From Candidatus Gastranaerophilales bacterium (GTDB lineage: Bacteria; Cyanobacteriota; Vampirovibrionia; Gastranaerophilales; Gastranaerophilaceae): DNA of 10,715 nt. The notes below the pieces were generated by a model, which made no database searches, had not been told where the DNA came from, and worked only from the letters and a program-made list of their open reading frames with translations. The stretch is from NCBI GenBank assembly GCA_944324205.1, contig CALUVK010000045.1, positions 1-10,715 of the forward strand. The letters run 5' to 3'. Below, piece by piece: positions 1 to 5,496 of the stretch. Positions within the stretch are counted from its first letter, which is position 1, and each line of letters starts with the position of its first letter. The position numbers and the translations under genes are program-made.

Positions 1-4
1 GTCT

Positions 5-89
5 ACCTCCCCTCTCACAAAACGTGACATTTAGTCACCTTTTGTTCGGCAGAGTGCCACAAGGGCATGCGGATATTTTTTTATCAACA
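5..89 (-). promoter_or_regulatory. Structured 5' leader with competing hairpins and a strong RBS
   Basis: On the minus strand, about 85 nt separate the predicted start of transcription from a strong Shine-Dalgarno sequence, GGGGAGGT (5-12). Two structures are visible. First, TGCC (64-67), GGCA (55-58) and TGCC (48-51) follow one another, so the middle block can pair with either flank but not both. Second, GTGAC and GTCAC (24-28 and 34-38) form a hairpin, extended by CAAAA/TTTTG arms (18-22 and 40-44) across one mismatch, close to the ribosome binding site. The start codon must lie beyond position 1. I do not recognise a known riboswitch or ribosomal-protein leader. The GTGAC inverted repeat could instead be a DNA operator. 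An alternative reading is that 54-82, a weak hairpin followed by seven T, terminates a plus-strand gene coming from the left. Confidence 0.45.
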
Positions 90-95
90 AATTAA

Positions 96-124
96 ATGAT
101 AATATAAACATCTTTTTAAGTCAA
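96..124 (-). promoter_or_regulatory. Sigma70-type promoter for a leftward gene off the window
   Basis: Read on the minus strand, a TTGACT -35 box (119-124) is followed after exactly 17 nt by a TATCAT -10 box (96-101). Each box matches the sigma70 consensus at 5 of 6 positions. It lies just past the terminator hairpin of the upstream minus-strand gene cluster, so it probably starts a new transcript near position 89. The transcript would run leftward through a structured leader to a strong ribosome binding site at 5-12. Assignment rests on motif matching only. Confidence 0.6.
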
Positions 125-130
125 ACATAA

Positions 131-156
131 AAGAAGCTGATTTTAATCAGCTTCTT
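131..156 (-). terminator. Rho-independent terminator of the DUF948/YtxH cluster
   Basis: This is a perfect 12-bp inverted repeat (131-142 and 145-156) with a nominal 2-nt centre; the real loop is probably 4 to 6 nt. It lies 29 nt after the stop of the leftward YtxH gene. Read on the minus strand, the second arm runs into CTTCTTTTATGTTTG, a T-rich tail suitable for termination. On the plus strand the tail is A-rich, so minus-strand use is preferred. Confidence 0.7.
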
Positions 157-185
157 AAACTCTTAAAAGATATTCTTAATTATAA

Positions 186-455
186 TTATGCTTCTTGACC
201 TTCTTTTTGCTTGTTTAAAAGGTCCTGAAGTTTGTTCATTATTTCTTCACTTTTTTCTTGGGCATCTGAAATTAAATGATCTGCTTTTCTTTGAATATCT
301 TTTACTGTTTCATCTGTCTTTTTTGCCATATCAGAAGCCATATCTCCAAGCATTTCTCTTGTTTCAGCTCCTGATTTAGGTGCTAACAAAATACCTGCCA
401 CTGCACCTATTGCTGCGCCTATTGCAAAACCTGCTAAAAATCTTGTTACTGACAT
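186..455 (-). CDS. YtxH-domain small membrane protein (89 aa)
   Basis: A single N-terminal membrane helix (about residues 5-25, very Gly/Ala rich) is followed directly by the LLAPKSGAETRE signature (residues 23-34) that marks YtxH/GvpP-like proteins. A charged, helical tail of about 55 residues rich in Lys, Glu and Asp comes next, probably a coiled or amphipathic helix in the cytoplasm. The length is typical of the family. The start is supported by GAAGGAGA (463-470) 7 nt upstream of the ATG. It is the last gene of a four-gene leftward cluster, 62 nt after the DUF948 gene, and ends before a hairpin terminator. In Bacillus subtilis, ytxH sits beside the DUF948 gene ytxG in a general-stress operon, and the same pairing here suggests an envelope or stress role. 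The biochemical function of the family is not known. Confidence 0.85.
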   Translation of the reverse strand: MSVTRFLAGFAIGAAIGAVAGILLAPKSGAETREMLGDMASDMAKKTDETVKDIQRKADHLISDAQEKSEEIMNKLQDLLNKQKEGQEA

Positions 456-517
456 AATATTTTCTCCTTCTATTGTAGTTTAACTTTTTTTGTTATTTTT
501 TATATTGCCATATCGGT

Positions 518-886
518 CTACTTCTTTTTGCTAAACATTTTAAAAGCTGAACATAACCCGCTTGCAAATCCTTTAGTAACGCTTCCTGTTAGACTGCAAA
601 GTTTGGATAATATGTTTAGCGGTGAATTCTTTATGGCATCTTTTATTCTGTTTACAGTTTCATCCGTTTTTATTATTATTCCACTTACAATTTCTACAGA
701 TTTGTTTATATTCTTAAGGGTTGGTGTTAATTCACTCTTAATAATTTCGGCAGTTTCATCAAGTTTTTTTGTTAGTTTTGATAAGTCAAATAATACTTTG
801 ATGAGCATAATTCCAACAAGTATTACGATAATACCTGTTGCGTATGCTAGAAAAGTTAAACTCTGGTATAATTGTGCTGTTTCCAT
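518..886 (-). CDS. DUF948 family membrane protein (YtxG-like, 122 aa)
   Basis: One hydrophobic helix (about residues 10-32) is followed by a long helical stretch with regularly spaced hydrophobic residues. This stretch contains the DUF948-like pattern of KLTKKLDET and LTPTLKNINKSVEIV (residues 37-68). The tail ends in a basic cluster, SKKK. The protein is therefore anchored with most of its length as a probable coiled coil in the cytoplasm. It lies 45 nt downstream of one YtxH gene and 62 nt upstream of another, and is most likely co-transcribed with both. The ribosome binding site is weak (AAAGAAAG-like, A-rich). In Bacillus the relative YtxG is paired with YtxH. The family name is well supported by pattern, but no molecular function is established. 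Confidence 0.75.
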   Translation of the reverse strand: METAQLYQSLTFLAYATGIIVILVGIMLIKVLFDLSKLTKKLDETAEIIKSELTPTLKNINKSVEIVSGIIIKTDETVNRIKDAIKNSPLNILSKLCSLTGSVTKGFASGLCSAFKMFSKKK

Positions 887-931
887 ATCTTTATATTCTT
901 TCTTTAGATTATTTTATTGCTAAACATTTTT

Positions 932-1246
932 TTAATTAAAATCATAGTCTGAAACGTCTTCTAATTCTTTGGCTTTTCTCATTTTTTTAGATCTGAGCAT
1001 ATTACCAAATTTTTTATACTGTTTTTCAAGTTTATATTTCAATAAGTCTATTGATTCTAAAGCCTGTTTCTTTGCTTCATTTACAGCCGGAGAATGTTTT
1101 TCGGCTAAATCACACACTGTATCTTTTAATTTTTCTCGCATTTCTGAGCCGGGGCGTGGAGCATATAAGACACCAGCTATGATACCGCCTATTACACCTG
1201 CTAAAAGCCCAATGCCAAATCCTATAGAAGATTTTTCTTTGCTCAT
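932..1246 (-). CDS. YtxH-domain small membrane protein, second copy (104 aa)
   Basis: A Gly/Ile-rich membrane helix (about residues 7-28) leads into LYAPRPGSEMREKL (residues 27-40), the same family signature seen in the 89-residue protein downstream. A long basic helical tail follows (about residues 45-95, many Lys), with an acidic final stretch, ELEDVSDYDFN. AAGAGGT (1253-1259) lies 6 nt upstream of the ATG and fixes the start. The gene is 34 nt downstream of the 124-residue membrane protein and 45 nt upstream of the DUF948 gene. A possible extended -10 promoter of its own (TGATATACT, 1283-1291) lies over the stop codon of the preceding gene. The tail shares little with that of the other YtxH copy beyond composition, so the two have diverged. 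Confidence 0.85.
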   Translation of the reverse strand: MSKEKSSIGFGIGLLAGVIGGIIAGVLYAPRPGSEMREKLKDTVCDLAEKHSPAVNEAKKQALESIDLLKYKLEKQYKKFGNMLRSKKMRKAKELEDVSDYDFN

Positions 1247-1280
1247 ATTATTACCTCTTTTCTTATTCTATTTGTCTTTC

Positions 1281-1655
1281 TTAGTATATCACATTTTGCA
1301 CAAGGGTTAAACCCTTCCACACGGCTTTTACTATTTTTGTCTTTCTGAGACGTTTAATTATTTTAATATTAATACTCCAAAATAAAATTGTGGAAATTAG
1401 ACTTTTGGCTTGTTCAAGGATGATTTTATCACGCTCTTCTTTTATATTATCTATCCACATGGGTATTAGTTCTAAAATTTGTTCTGAAATATTACGTACT
1501 AAAGTTAACAAATCTTTTAACTTTGGATTGGTCGTTTCTATAAATATTGATGTATTATTGATTTTTTTATCTAATTTTATAAGATAGGAGATGATAGTAA
1601 AAGTTATTATTAACTCTGCTATAAAAACTATTGATATAAGAATTATAAAAATCAT
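1281..1655 (-). CDS. Single-helix membrane protein, possible divergent DUF948 member (124 aa)
   Basis: The first 26 residues are strongly hydrophobic and form one membrane helix. They are followed by KLDKKINNTSIFIETTNPKL (residues 28-47) and a helical region. The spacing of KL, KK, T and LK resembles the stretch just after the helix of the DUF948 protein two genes downstream, so I read it as a diverged relative. The similarity is weak by eye. The C-terminal third is basic (KIIKRLRKTKIVK) with a second moderately hydrophobic segment around residues 86-100. No clear Shine-Dalgarno sequence precedes the ATG. It is the first gene of the leftward cluster, and the AT-rich stretch upstream holds three TATAAT-type hexamers. 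No function can be assigned. Confidence 0.6.
   Translation of the reverse strand: MIFIILISIVFIAELIITFTIISYLIKLDKKINNTSIFIETTNPKLKDLLTLVRNISEQILELIPMWIDNIKEERDKIILEQAKSLISTILFWSINIKIIKRLRKTKIVKAVWKGLTLVQNVIY
1283..1291 (-). promoter_or_regulatory. Possible extended -10 promoter for the second YtxH gene
   Basis: On the minus strand the sequence reads TGATATACT, an extended -10 element (TG, one base, then TATACT with 5 of 6 matches). It lies 37 nt upstream of the YtxH start at 1246 and overlaps the stop codon of the preceding gene. The -35 region 17 nt further up (TTTAAC) is poor, as is common with extended -10 promoters. It could give this gene and those downstream a separate transcript. Confidence 0.3.
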
Positions 1656-1669
1656 GTCTATCCGCTCAT

Positions 1670-1715
1670 ATTATACTTATTATACGATTATATTTTATAA
1701 TCCTGAAAAATAAAA
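1670..1715 (-). promoter_or_regulatory. AT-rich promoter region with three TATAAT hexamers
   Basis: Perfect TATAAT hexamers on the minus strand occur at 1670-1675, 1679-1684 and 1687-1692, upstream of the start at 1655. None has a good -35 box. The middle one has TTCAGG (1702-1707, 3 of 6) at 17 nt. A start of transcription is likely here, but which hexamer is used cannot be decided by eye. Confidence 0.4.
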
Positions 1716-1768
1716 TACACTTGGCGGATTATTTCACAAAAATAATTTATAAATTAAAATGAAAAATT

Positions 1769-1966
1769 TTATCCTCTCTTGACAACAGTTGCAATTAATT
1801 CGCCGTAACTATTAAAGCATCCGTTAGTTTCTTTAATTTCATAAGAGACTTCGCTATCCTGTGCTTTTTCTTTTTTTGCAAAAGCTTCAGCGCTTTCTAA
1901 ATCTTTAAATTCTCCGGCCATGTCCGGTTCAAAAAATGACGGTTTGTCAATATAAACTTGATACAT
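1769..1966 (-). CDS. Small protein of unknown function (65 aa)
   Basis: I do not recognise this protein. The start at 1966 is chosen because AAGGAGA (1974-1980) lies 7 nt upstream. An apparent in-frame TTG at 2017 would add 17 residues but is itself the -35 box of the promoter. The product begins MYQVYIDKPSFF, then has a probable helix (LESAEAFAKKEKAQ, residues 24-37), a strand (SEVSYEIKE, 39-47) and a final strand (ELIATVVKRG). This looks like a small cytosolic alpha/beta fold with no signal peptide or membrane helix. It has its own promoter and stands alone between the membrane-protein cluster and a divergent unknown gene. The codon pattern and RBS support a real gene. Confidence 0.75.
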   Translation of the reverse strand: MYQVYIDKPSFFEPDMAGEFKDLESAEAFAKKEKAQDSEVSYEIKETNGCFNSYGELIATVVKRG

Positions 1967-1988
1967 AACATAATCTCCTTTTAAGTCC

Positions 1989-2017
1989 ACTCTATGCCGA
2001 ATAGAAAATGAAGTCAA
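1989..2017 (-). promoter_or_regulatory. Sigma70-type promoter of the 65-aa gene
   Basis: On the minus strand TTGACT (2012-2017, 5 of 6) and TAGAGT (1989-1994, 4 of 6) are separated by exactly 17 nt. Transcription would start near 1982, giving a leader of about 16 nt that just includes the AAGGAGA ribosome binding site. The tight fit of promoter, RBS and ATG supports both the promoter and the short reading of the gene. Confidence 0.7.
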
Positions 2018-2030
2018 GAATATATTTAAG

Positions 2031-2098
2031 TTTACATTTATTAATATTATGTTAAATTTATTCTTATTTTTTGTTTTAATATAAATGTGTAGTATATT
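2031..2098 (+). promoter_or_regulatory. Promoter region of the 404-aa gene (two candidates)
   Basis: Two arrangements fit on the plus strand. TTTACA (2031-2036) and TAAATT (2053-2058) with a 16-nt spacer would give a leader of about 48 nt. TTGTTT (2071-2076) and TATATT (2093-2098), also 16 nt apart, would start transcription near 2105, after the GGAG at 2101-2104, and so lose the ribosome binding site. The first is therefore more plausible for efficient translation, although its -10 box is weaker. Confidence 0.35.
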
Positions 2099-2112
2099 GT
2101 GGAGAAAAAAGT

Positions 2113-3327
2113 ATGATTAGGGTAAATGGATTAAGTACAGTCAATTTTATTTCAAGGCCTGCATTTAGGGCAGAAGAAGCTTCTATTGAAAATAATATTC
2201 AAGAAAACAAAGAATCTGCAAGTCTTAATGGTATGCAAGCCTTGGCTTCGTATAATTTTAATATAATTGATAAAATAGGAAAATTAGATGAAATCAAACC
2301 TCTTGATTTGATATTTAACCCTGATGAGAATGTAGAAATCGAAGGTGAAAAGATTTATACATCTGAAGGAAAATTAAAAACAATTGTAAAAGATAATGGC
2401 GAGACTAAAACGGTTTATATTCCATTAGAAGAGAATGAAAACCTTATTGATACAATAAAAGTTGTAGATAAAAAAAGTAACAAAGTTCTCAAAGAGCAGT
2501 CTAATTATATAGAAGACGGAAAATATGATGGAGCCTGGATAGGGGAATATTCCTTAAATGATGGTAAGCTAACACATTCAACTATTTACGATAAAGATGG
2601 AAATGTCGAAAAGGCAACAGCATACAAAACAACTCCTAAAGGCCGCAGGGCAAGTTTAACTCATGATTTTGCTGATAAGGAGTACAGAGTTAGTGCTTAT
2701 GGTGAAAAAACAAAACAAGATATATTCATGCGACTGGACAATAATAAAAAACCTGTAGAATTTAGTGAATATCAAGATATTAATAGTATAAAAAGAACTA
2801 GTTTAAATGTAGATTTTTATCAAGGAAATATACTTTCCATTTATAAAAGTGAAACAATAACAGTTCCAAATGCTTTTGGCAGGGAAAAATTCGAGAATCC
2901 GGAACTTCTGCCGGCAGAAAAATATATTCCAAATATAGATTTAAAAGGACAAGAAGGCGAAAAAAGCTATTATTCTAACGGTGCTATCGAGAAAAATGTT
3001 ATAGGTGATACTATTGCTTACTTTGATGTAGACGGAAATCTAGAAAAAGTTAAAGCAGGCCGCAAAGAAATCACAATAGATGGTAAGAATCAATATATTG
3101 TAGAAGATTTAGGCGAAGGCAAAACTAAAACTTCTGAACTATATGAAGATGGTGACGGTTATGTAGAAGTCAAAACTCAAAACGATTATAAAGAAATATA
3201 TTTTGATAAAAACAAAAGACCTTGTAATTATAGCGAGGGAATCATTGATGAAAATGGAGAAAAAGATAATAAGCTTTCTCTTGATTTCAACAACAATGGA
3301 ATGTTAACAGAAGCTTATAGTTGGTAG
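2113..3327 (+). CDS. Unknown 404-aa beta-repeat protein with lineage-type N-terminus
   Basis: I do not recognise a named domain. The N-terminus (MIRVNGLSTVNFISRPAFRA) is not a signal peptide. Short VNF...AFRA-type openings of this kind are, as I recall, common in Gastranaerophilales proteins, but I cannot check this here. From about residue 75 on the protein is rich in Lys, Asp, Glu, Asn and Gly, with short units that read as beta-hairpins: YDKDGNVEKA (159-168), LDNNKKPVEF (208-217), FDVDGNLEKV (304-313), FDKNKRPCNY (364-373) and DFNNNGMLTE (391-400). These resemble MORN/YwqK or YD-type turns without matching them well. No membrane helix or catalytic motif is visible. GGAG (2101-2104) lies 8 nt upstream of the ATG. 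Its stop codon is 4 nt from that of the convergent HD-GYP gene, leaving no room for a terminator. Confidence 0.7.
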   Translation: MIRVNGLSTVNFISRPAFRAEEASIENNIQENKESASLNGMQALASYNFNIIDKIGKLDEIKPLDLIFNPDENVEIEGEKIYTSEGKLKTIVKDNGETKTVYIPLEENENLIDTIKVVDKKSNKVLKEQSNYIEDGKYDGAWIGEYSLNDGKLTHSTIYDKDGNVEKATAYKTTPKGRRASLTHDFADKEYRVSAYGEKTKQDIFMRLDNNKKPVEFSEYQDINSIKRTSLNVDFYQGNILSIYKSETITVPNAFGREKFENPELLPAEKYIPNIDLKGQEGEKSYYSNGAIEKNVIGDTIAYFDVDGNLEKVKAGRKEITIDGKNQYIVEDLGEGKTKTSELYEDGDGYVEVKTQNDYKEIYFDKNKRPCNYSEGIIDENGEKDNKLSLDFNNNGMLTEAYSW

Positions 3328-3331
3328 CAGT

Positions 3332-4096
3332 TTAGTTATCAAACATTTGAGCATATTTTACCAGAGCGTTATAAACCTCTGGTAAAATTTTGCCTTCACG
3401 GACTTCTTTGTAAAGAATCAAAAGTGCCTCTAAACGGCTTAGTTTTTTTCTGTAAACTCGAGCTTCTCTTAAAGCACTGTATTTATCAGAAATAGATACA
3501 ATTTGAATACCAAGAGAAGAATTTATTTGATAATCATCAAGTGCCGGATATCCGGAATGTTTTAAATTCTGGTGGTGATATTTTACAAACTCAAGTGTCT
3601 GTGGTGAAAGATTTTGAGTCTTTAATAGCTCGTATCCTAACGTTGAATGAATATTCATTATTTCACGCTCTTTGATGTTTAATTTCGCTGGTTTGTTAAG
3701 AATTTTATCCGGAATTAATACTTTACCTAAATCGTGAAGCATTGAAGCTTCTTTAAGTGCGGATTTATCAATTTCTTTGCGTGAATTCTCCGATAAAACA
3801 GAATATACTCCCATTGCTATATTGCATGTTTCGTTCATATGTCCGTTTGAAAGTTCTTTTAGGGTTTTTGTATGTATTTCCGGTTTTATCTTATATTTTT
3901 TTAGCAGAGATTTAATTTTTGGATTCAATGCTATCATATTTTTAAGAAGGTATTTCTGTGTTTTTTCATCTTGACCGGTTTTTAAAAAAGTTTTGCCATC
4001 ACTGTCTGTACATACAAAATAGCTGTTACTGTTTATTTGAACAGCACCTTTAAGTCTTACTCTCTTCTTTTTATTCCGGGGTTTAATTAAAATCAT
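3332..4096 (-). CDS. HD-GYP-type metal-dependent phosphohydrolase (254 aa)
   Basis: Residues 1-75 form a short basic N-terminal region with a beta-rich part (residues 14-40) that I do not recognise. The HD-GYP domain follows: H86, HDLGK (121-125), IPDKILNKPAKL (128-139), H150, HH (174-175), GYP (182-184) and the late D204, ending in SALREARVYRKKLSRLEAL. The family hydrolyses cyclic dinucleotides, typically cyclic di-GMP, using two or three metal ions. The His/Asp metal ligands are present. The usual HHE..DG.GYP block reads HHQNLKHSGYP here, so the Glu, Asp and first Gly are changed, and activity or substrate may differ. There is no receiver, PAS or membrane segment, so the protein is probably cytosolic and its input unclear. 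No Shine-Dalgarno sequence is obvious. The start is chosen as the first ATG, downstream of a reasonable promoter. Confidence 0.85.
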   Translation of the reverse strand: MILIKPRNKKKRVRLKGAVQINSNSYFVCTDSDGKTFLKTGQDEKTQKYLLKNMIALNPKIKSLLKKYKIKPEIHTKTLKELSNGHMNETCNIAMGVYSVLSENSRKEIDKSALKEASMLHDLGKVLIPDKILNKPAKLNIKEREIMNIHSTLGYELLKTQNLSPQTLEFVKYHHQNLKHSGYPALDDYQINSSLGIQIVSISDKYSALREARVYRKKLSRLEALLILYKEVREGKILPEVYNALVKYAQMFDN

Positions 4097-4126
4097 TTTT
4101 CTGGTCTGAGTTCTTTTTGTAACATA

Positions 4127-4155
4127 AGTTTACAATAATCTTTAATTTTTTGCAA
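4127..4155 (-). promoter_or_regulatory. Sigma70-type promoter of the HD-GYP gene
   Basis: On the minus strand TTGCAA (4150-4155, 4 of 6) and TAAACT (4127-4132, 4 of 6) are separated by 17 nt. The start of transcription would be near 4120, leaving a leader of about 24 nt without a clear Shine-Dalgarno sequence. Confidence 0.5.
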
Positions 4156-4229
4156 TATTTATTCTCCGGTTGGCGGTGTAAAAAAAAATATAAATTGATA
4201 ATCTTTTAAATTATAAAAGGAGAAAATTT

Positions 4230-4763
4230 ATGACTGAAAAGAGATTTTTGAGTTTTGTACTGATGGAAGGTGTTTTACTTATGATGCTTGGTATTGCGAT
4301 GTTGCTTCTGCCAAAGCTTACCACTATTACATTTGGCCTTTTATTATGTCTGTCGTTTGTTATTTATGGGGGGTATAAGGCAATCAATGCATTTTTAACA
4401 AGGAATTATTCAAGACATTTTGTTCTTAATATGTTTATAGGATTACTTTTATTTGCAATTGGTGTTGTTTTATTTGCAGCGCCTGTTTTTAGTTTAATGC
4501 TTATTACAAGTATTATTGGGGTATATTTCTTAATAGAAAGCATTTCATCAACAGCTTTTGCAGTTCAAAATAAAAAGACGCTTTATTTTTGGTGGGCAGA
4601 TTTACTTGTTGGAATTTTACAATTTTTATTAGGACTGATAATTTTAATTGCATTACCTTCTACTGCTCTGTGGGTTGTAGGAATTCTTGTCGGAATCAAT
4701 TTTTTAATAGCAGGCATGGTTATGATAAGTATGTATATTTCTACTAAGTATATATACTCTTAA
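4230..4763 (+). CDS. HdeD/DUF308 family six-helix membrane protein (177 aa)
   Basis: The protein is almost wholly hydrophobic. Six membrane helices can be placed at about residues 8-27, 33-53, 64-84, 88-108, 121-143 and 148-170, in three helix pairs as in the HdeD family. Short charged loops such as NYSRH (59-63) and QNKKT (113-117) separate them. The length is close to the family's usual 180-190 residues. In E. coli, HdeD is linked to acid resistance at high cell density, but the molecular role is unclear, so only the family is assigned. AAGGAGA (4217-4223) lies 6 nt upstream of the ATG. The gene is divergent from the HD-GYP gene and convergent with the serine operon, and is probably transcribed alone. 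Inverted repeats follow its stop. Confidence 0.8.
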   Translation: MTEKRFLSFVLMEGVLLMMLGIAMLLLPKLTTITFGLLLCLSFVIYGGYKAINAFLTRNYSRHFVLNMFIGLLLFAIGVVLFAAPVFSLMLITSIIGVYFLIESISSTAFAVQNKKTLYFWWADLLVGILQFLLGLIILIALPSTALWVVGILVGINFLIAGMVMISMYISTKYIYS

Positions 4764-4770
4764 CTGATAC

Positions 4771-4791
4771 ATATAATTGAATCAATTATAT
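4771..4791. repeat. AT-rich perfect palindrome downstream of the HdeD gene
   Basis: ATATAATTGA and its exact reverse complement flank a single central A (4771-4780 and 4782-4791). It lies 7 nt after the stop of the HdeD-type gene and is followed by a further ATATAATT (4798-4805). The stem is all AT but for one GC pair, so as RNA it is weak. It may protect the 3' end or be part of a two-hairpin termination region with the stem at 4812-4844. Confidence 0.5.
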
Positions 4792-4811
4792 TAGGCATAT
4801 AATTATATTCA

Positions 4812-4844
4812 AGAGATTACGAGAATTTATATATCGTAATCTCT
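4812..4844. terminator. Shared terminator hairpin between HdeD gene and serine operon
   Basis: A perfect 11-bp stem (4812-4822 and 4834-4844) with an 11-nt loop lies between the convergent stops at 4763 and 4875. The plus-strand tail is ATATTTATTTG and the minus-strand tail is TTGAATATAATT. Both are moderately T-rich, so it can serve both directions, though neither has a long T run. Confidence 0.6.
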
Positions 4845-4874
4845 ATATTTATTTGCATAAATCATAGGATTAAA

Positions 4875-5495
4875 TTACAAGTATTCAAGGAGTTTTGTAA
4901 GATTTTTTTCTTTAATAGCAATATTAGCTTTTTGTTCTAATACCGGTTTTGCGCAGAATGCAATCTTGCATCCGGCATGTTCAAACATGCTTAAATCATT
5001 TGCCCCGTCACCTACTGCAACAGTATCTTGAGGAGTAATTTCAAGAATTTTTTGCAGTTTTTTCAACATTCGGCCTTTTGAATCATTAAACATCATCTCA
5101 CCGCCGGCAAGACCGGTTAAGATACTGTCTTTTACATGAAGAATATTAGAAAACTCTCCATTCAGCCCGAGTTTTTCGCCCATTGGTACGGTTGCGTTTC
5201 TGAAACCGCCGGAGAAACAAATAACTTTATAGTCTTTTTCCCGTAATTTTTTAACAGTCTCAACCGCACCGGGCATTAAGGGTAAATTTCTGCAAATTTC
5301 ATTTACCCTATCCTCCCGAATACCTTTCAGCAATGAAACACGCTTTGTCAGGCTCTCAAAGAAATCCAGCTCACCATTCATTGCTCTTGTTGTAATATTG
5401 CGAACTTCCTCTTCAACTCCGGCTTCACGTGCAAGAAACTCTATTGTTTCGCCGTCCATTAAGGTTGAGTCAAAATCAAATACAGCCAGTTTCAT
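4875..5495 (-). CDS. serB: Phosphoserine phosphatase SerB (206 aa)
   Basis: A HAD-superfamily phosphatase that removes phosphate from phosphoserine in the last step of serine synthesis. All motifs are visible: DFDST (7-11, nucleophile D7 and acid D9), the substrate-binding E16, the RVSLLKG block (52-58), FSGGF (94-98, S95), K140 of motif III, and GDGANDLSM (162-170, Mg-binding D163 and D167). The length matches the short, ACT-free SerB. The ATG at 5495 is preferred: AAAGGA inside the last codons of serA lies 5 nt upstream and the protein then begins MKLAVFDFDST as usual. A GTG at 5510 would add five residues but has no good RBS. The ATG lies 1 nt after the serA stop, so the two genes are very probably translationally coupled. 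It is the last gene of the operon. Confidence 0.93.
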   Translation of the reverse strand: MKLAVFDFDSTLMDGETIEFLAREAGVEEEVRNITTRAMNGELDFFESLTKRVSLLKGIREDRVNEICRNLPLMPGAVETVKKLREKDYKVICFSGGFRNATVPMGEKLGLNGEFSNILHVKDSILTGLAGGEMMFNDSKGRMLKKLQKILEITPQDTVAVGDGANDLSMFEHAGCKIAFCAKPVLEQKANIAIKEKNLTKLLEYL

Positions 5496-5496
5496 C

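Noticed and set aside
3..95. Open frame on the plus strand (30 codons ending TAA at 93-95) as the C-terminus of a gene from the left
   Set aside because: The stretch shows no recognisable protein pattern and overlaps a better-supported leftward promoter, hairpins and ribosome binding site. Thirty open codons can occur by chance.
528..923. 131-codon open frame on the plus strand
   Set aside because: It is antisense to the DUF948 gene and has no ribosome binding site; its hydrophobic, Ser/Phe-rich product is what an antisense frame of a Lys/Glu-rich AT gene gives.
969..1310. 113-codon open frame on the plus strand
   Set aside because: Antisense shadow of the YtxH gene at 932-1246, with no ribosome binding site and no recognisable protein pattern.
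1302..1316. AAGGGTT-A-AACCCTT palindrome as a terminator
   Set aside because: It lies inside the last codons of the 124-aa gene and has no T run after it on the minus strand; a coding palindrome is the simpler view.
1728..1746. ATTATTT/AAATAAT hairpin as terminator of the 65-aa gene
   Set aside because: The stem is only A and T, and no T-rich tail follows on the minus strand; it is too weak to claim.
4195..4217. TTGATA and TATAAA as the promoter of the HdeD gene
   Set aside because: The spacer is only 11 nt, and other pairs in the region are 13 or 21 nt apart; no proper promoter can be named.
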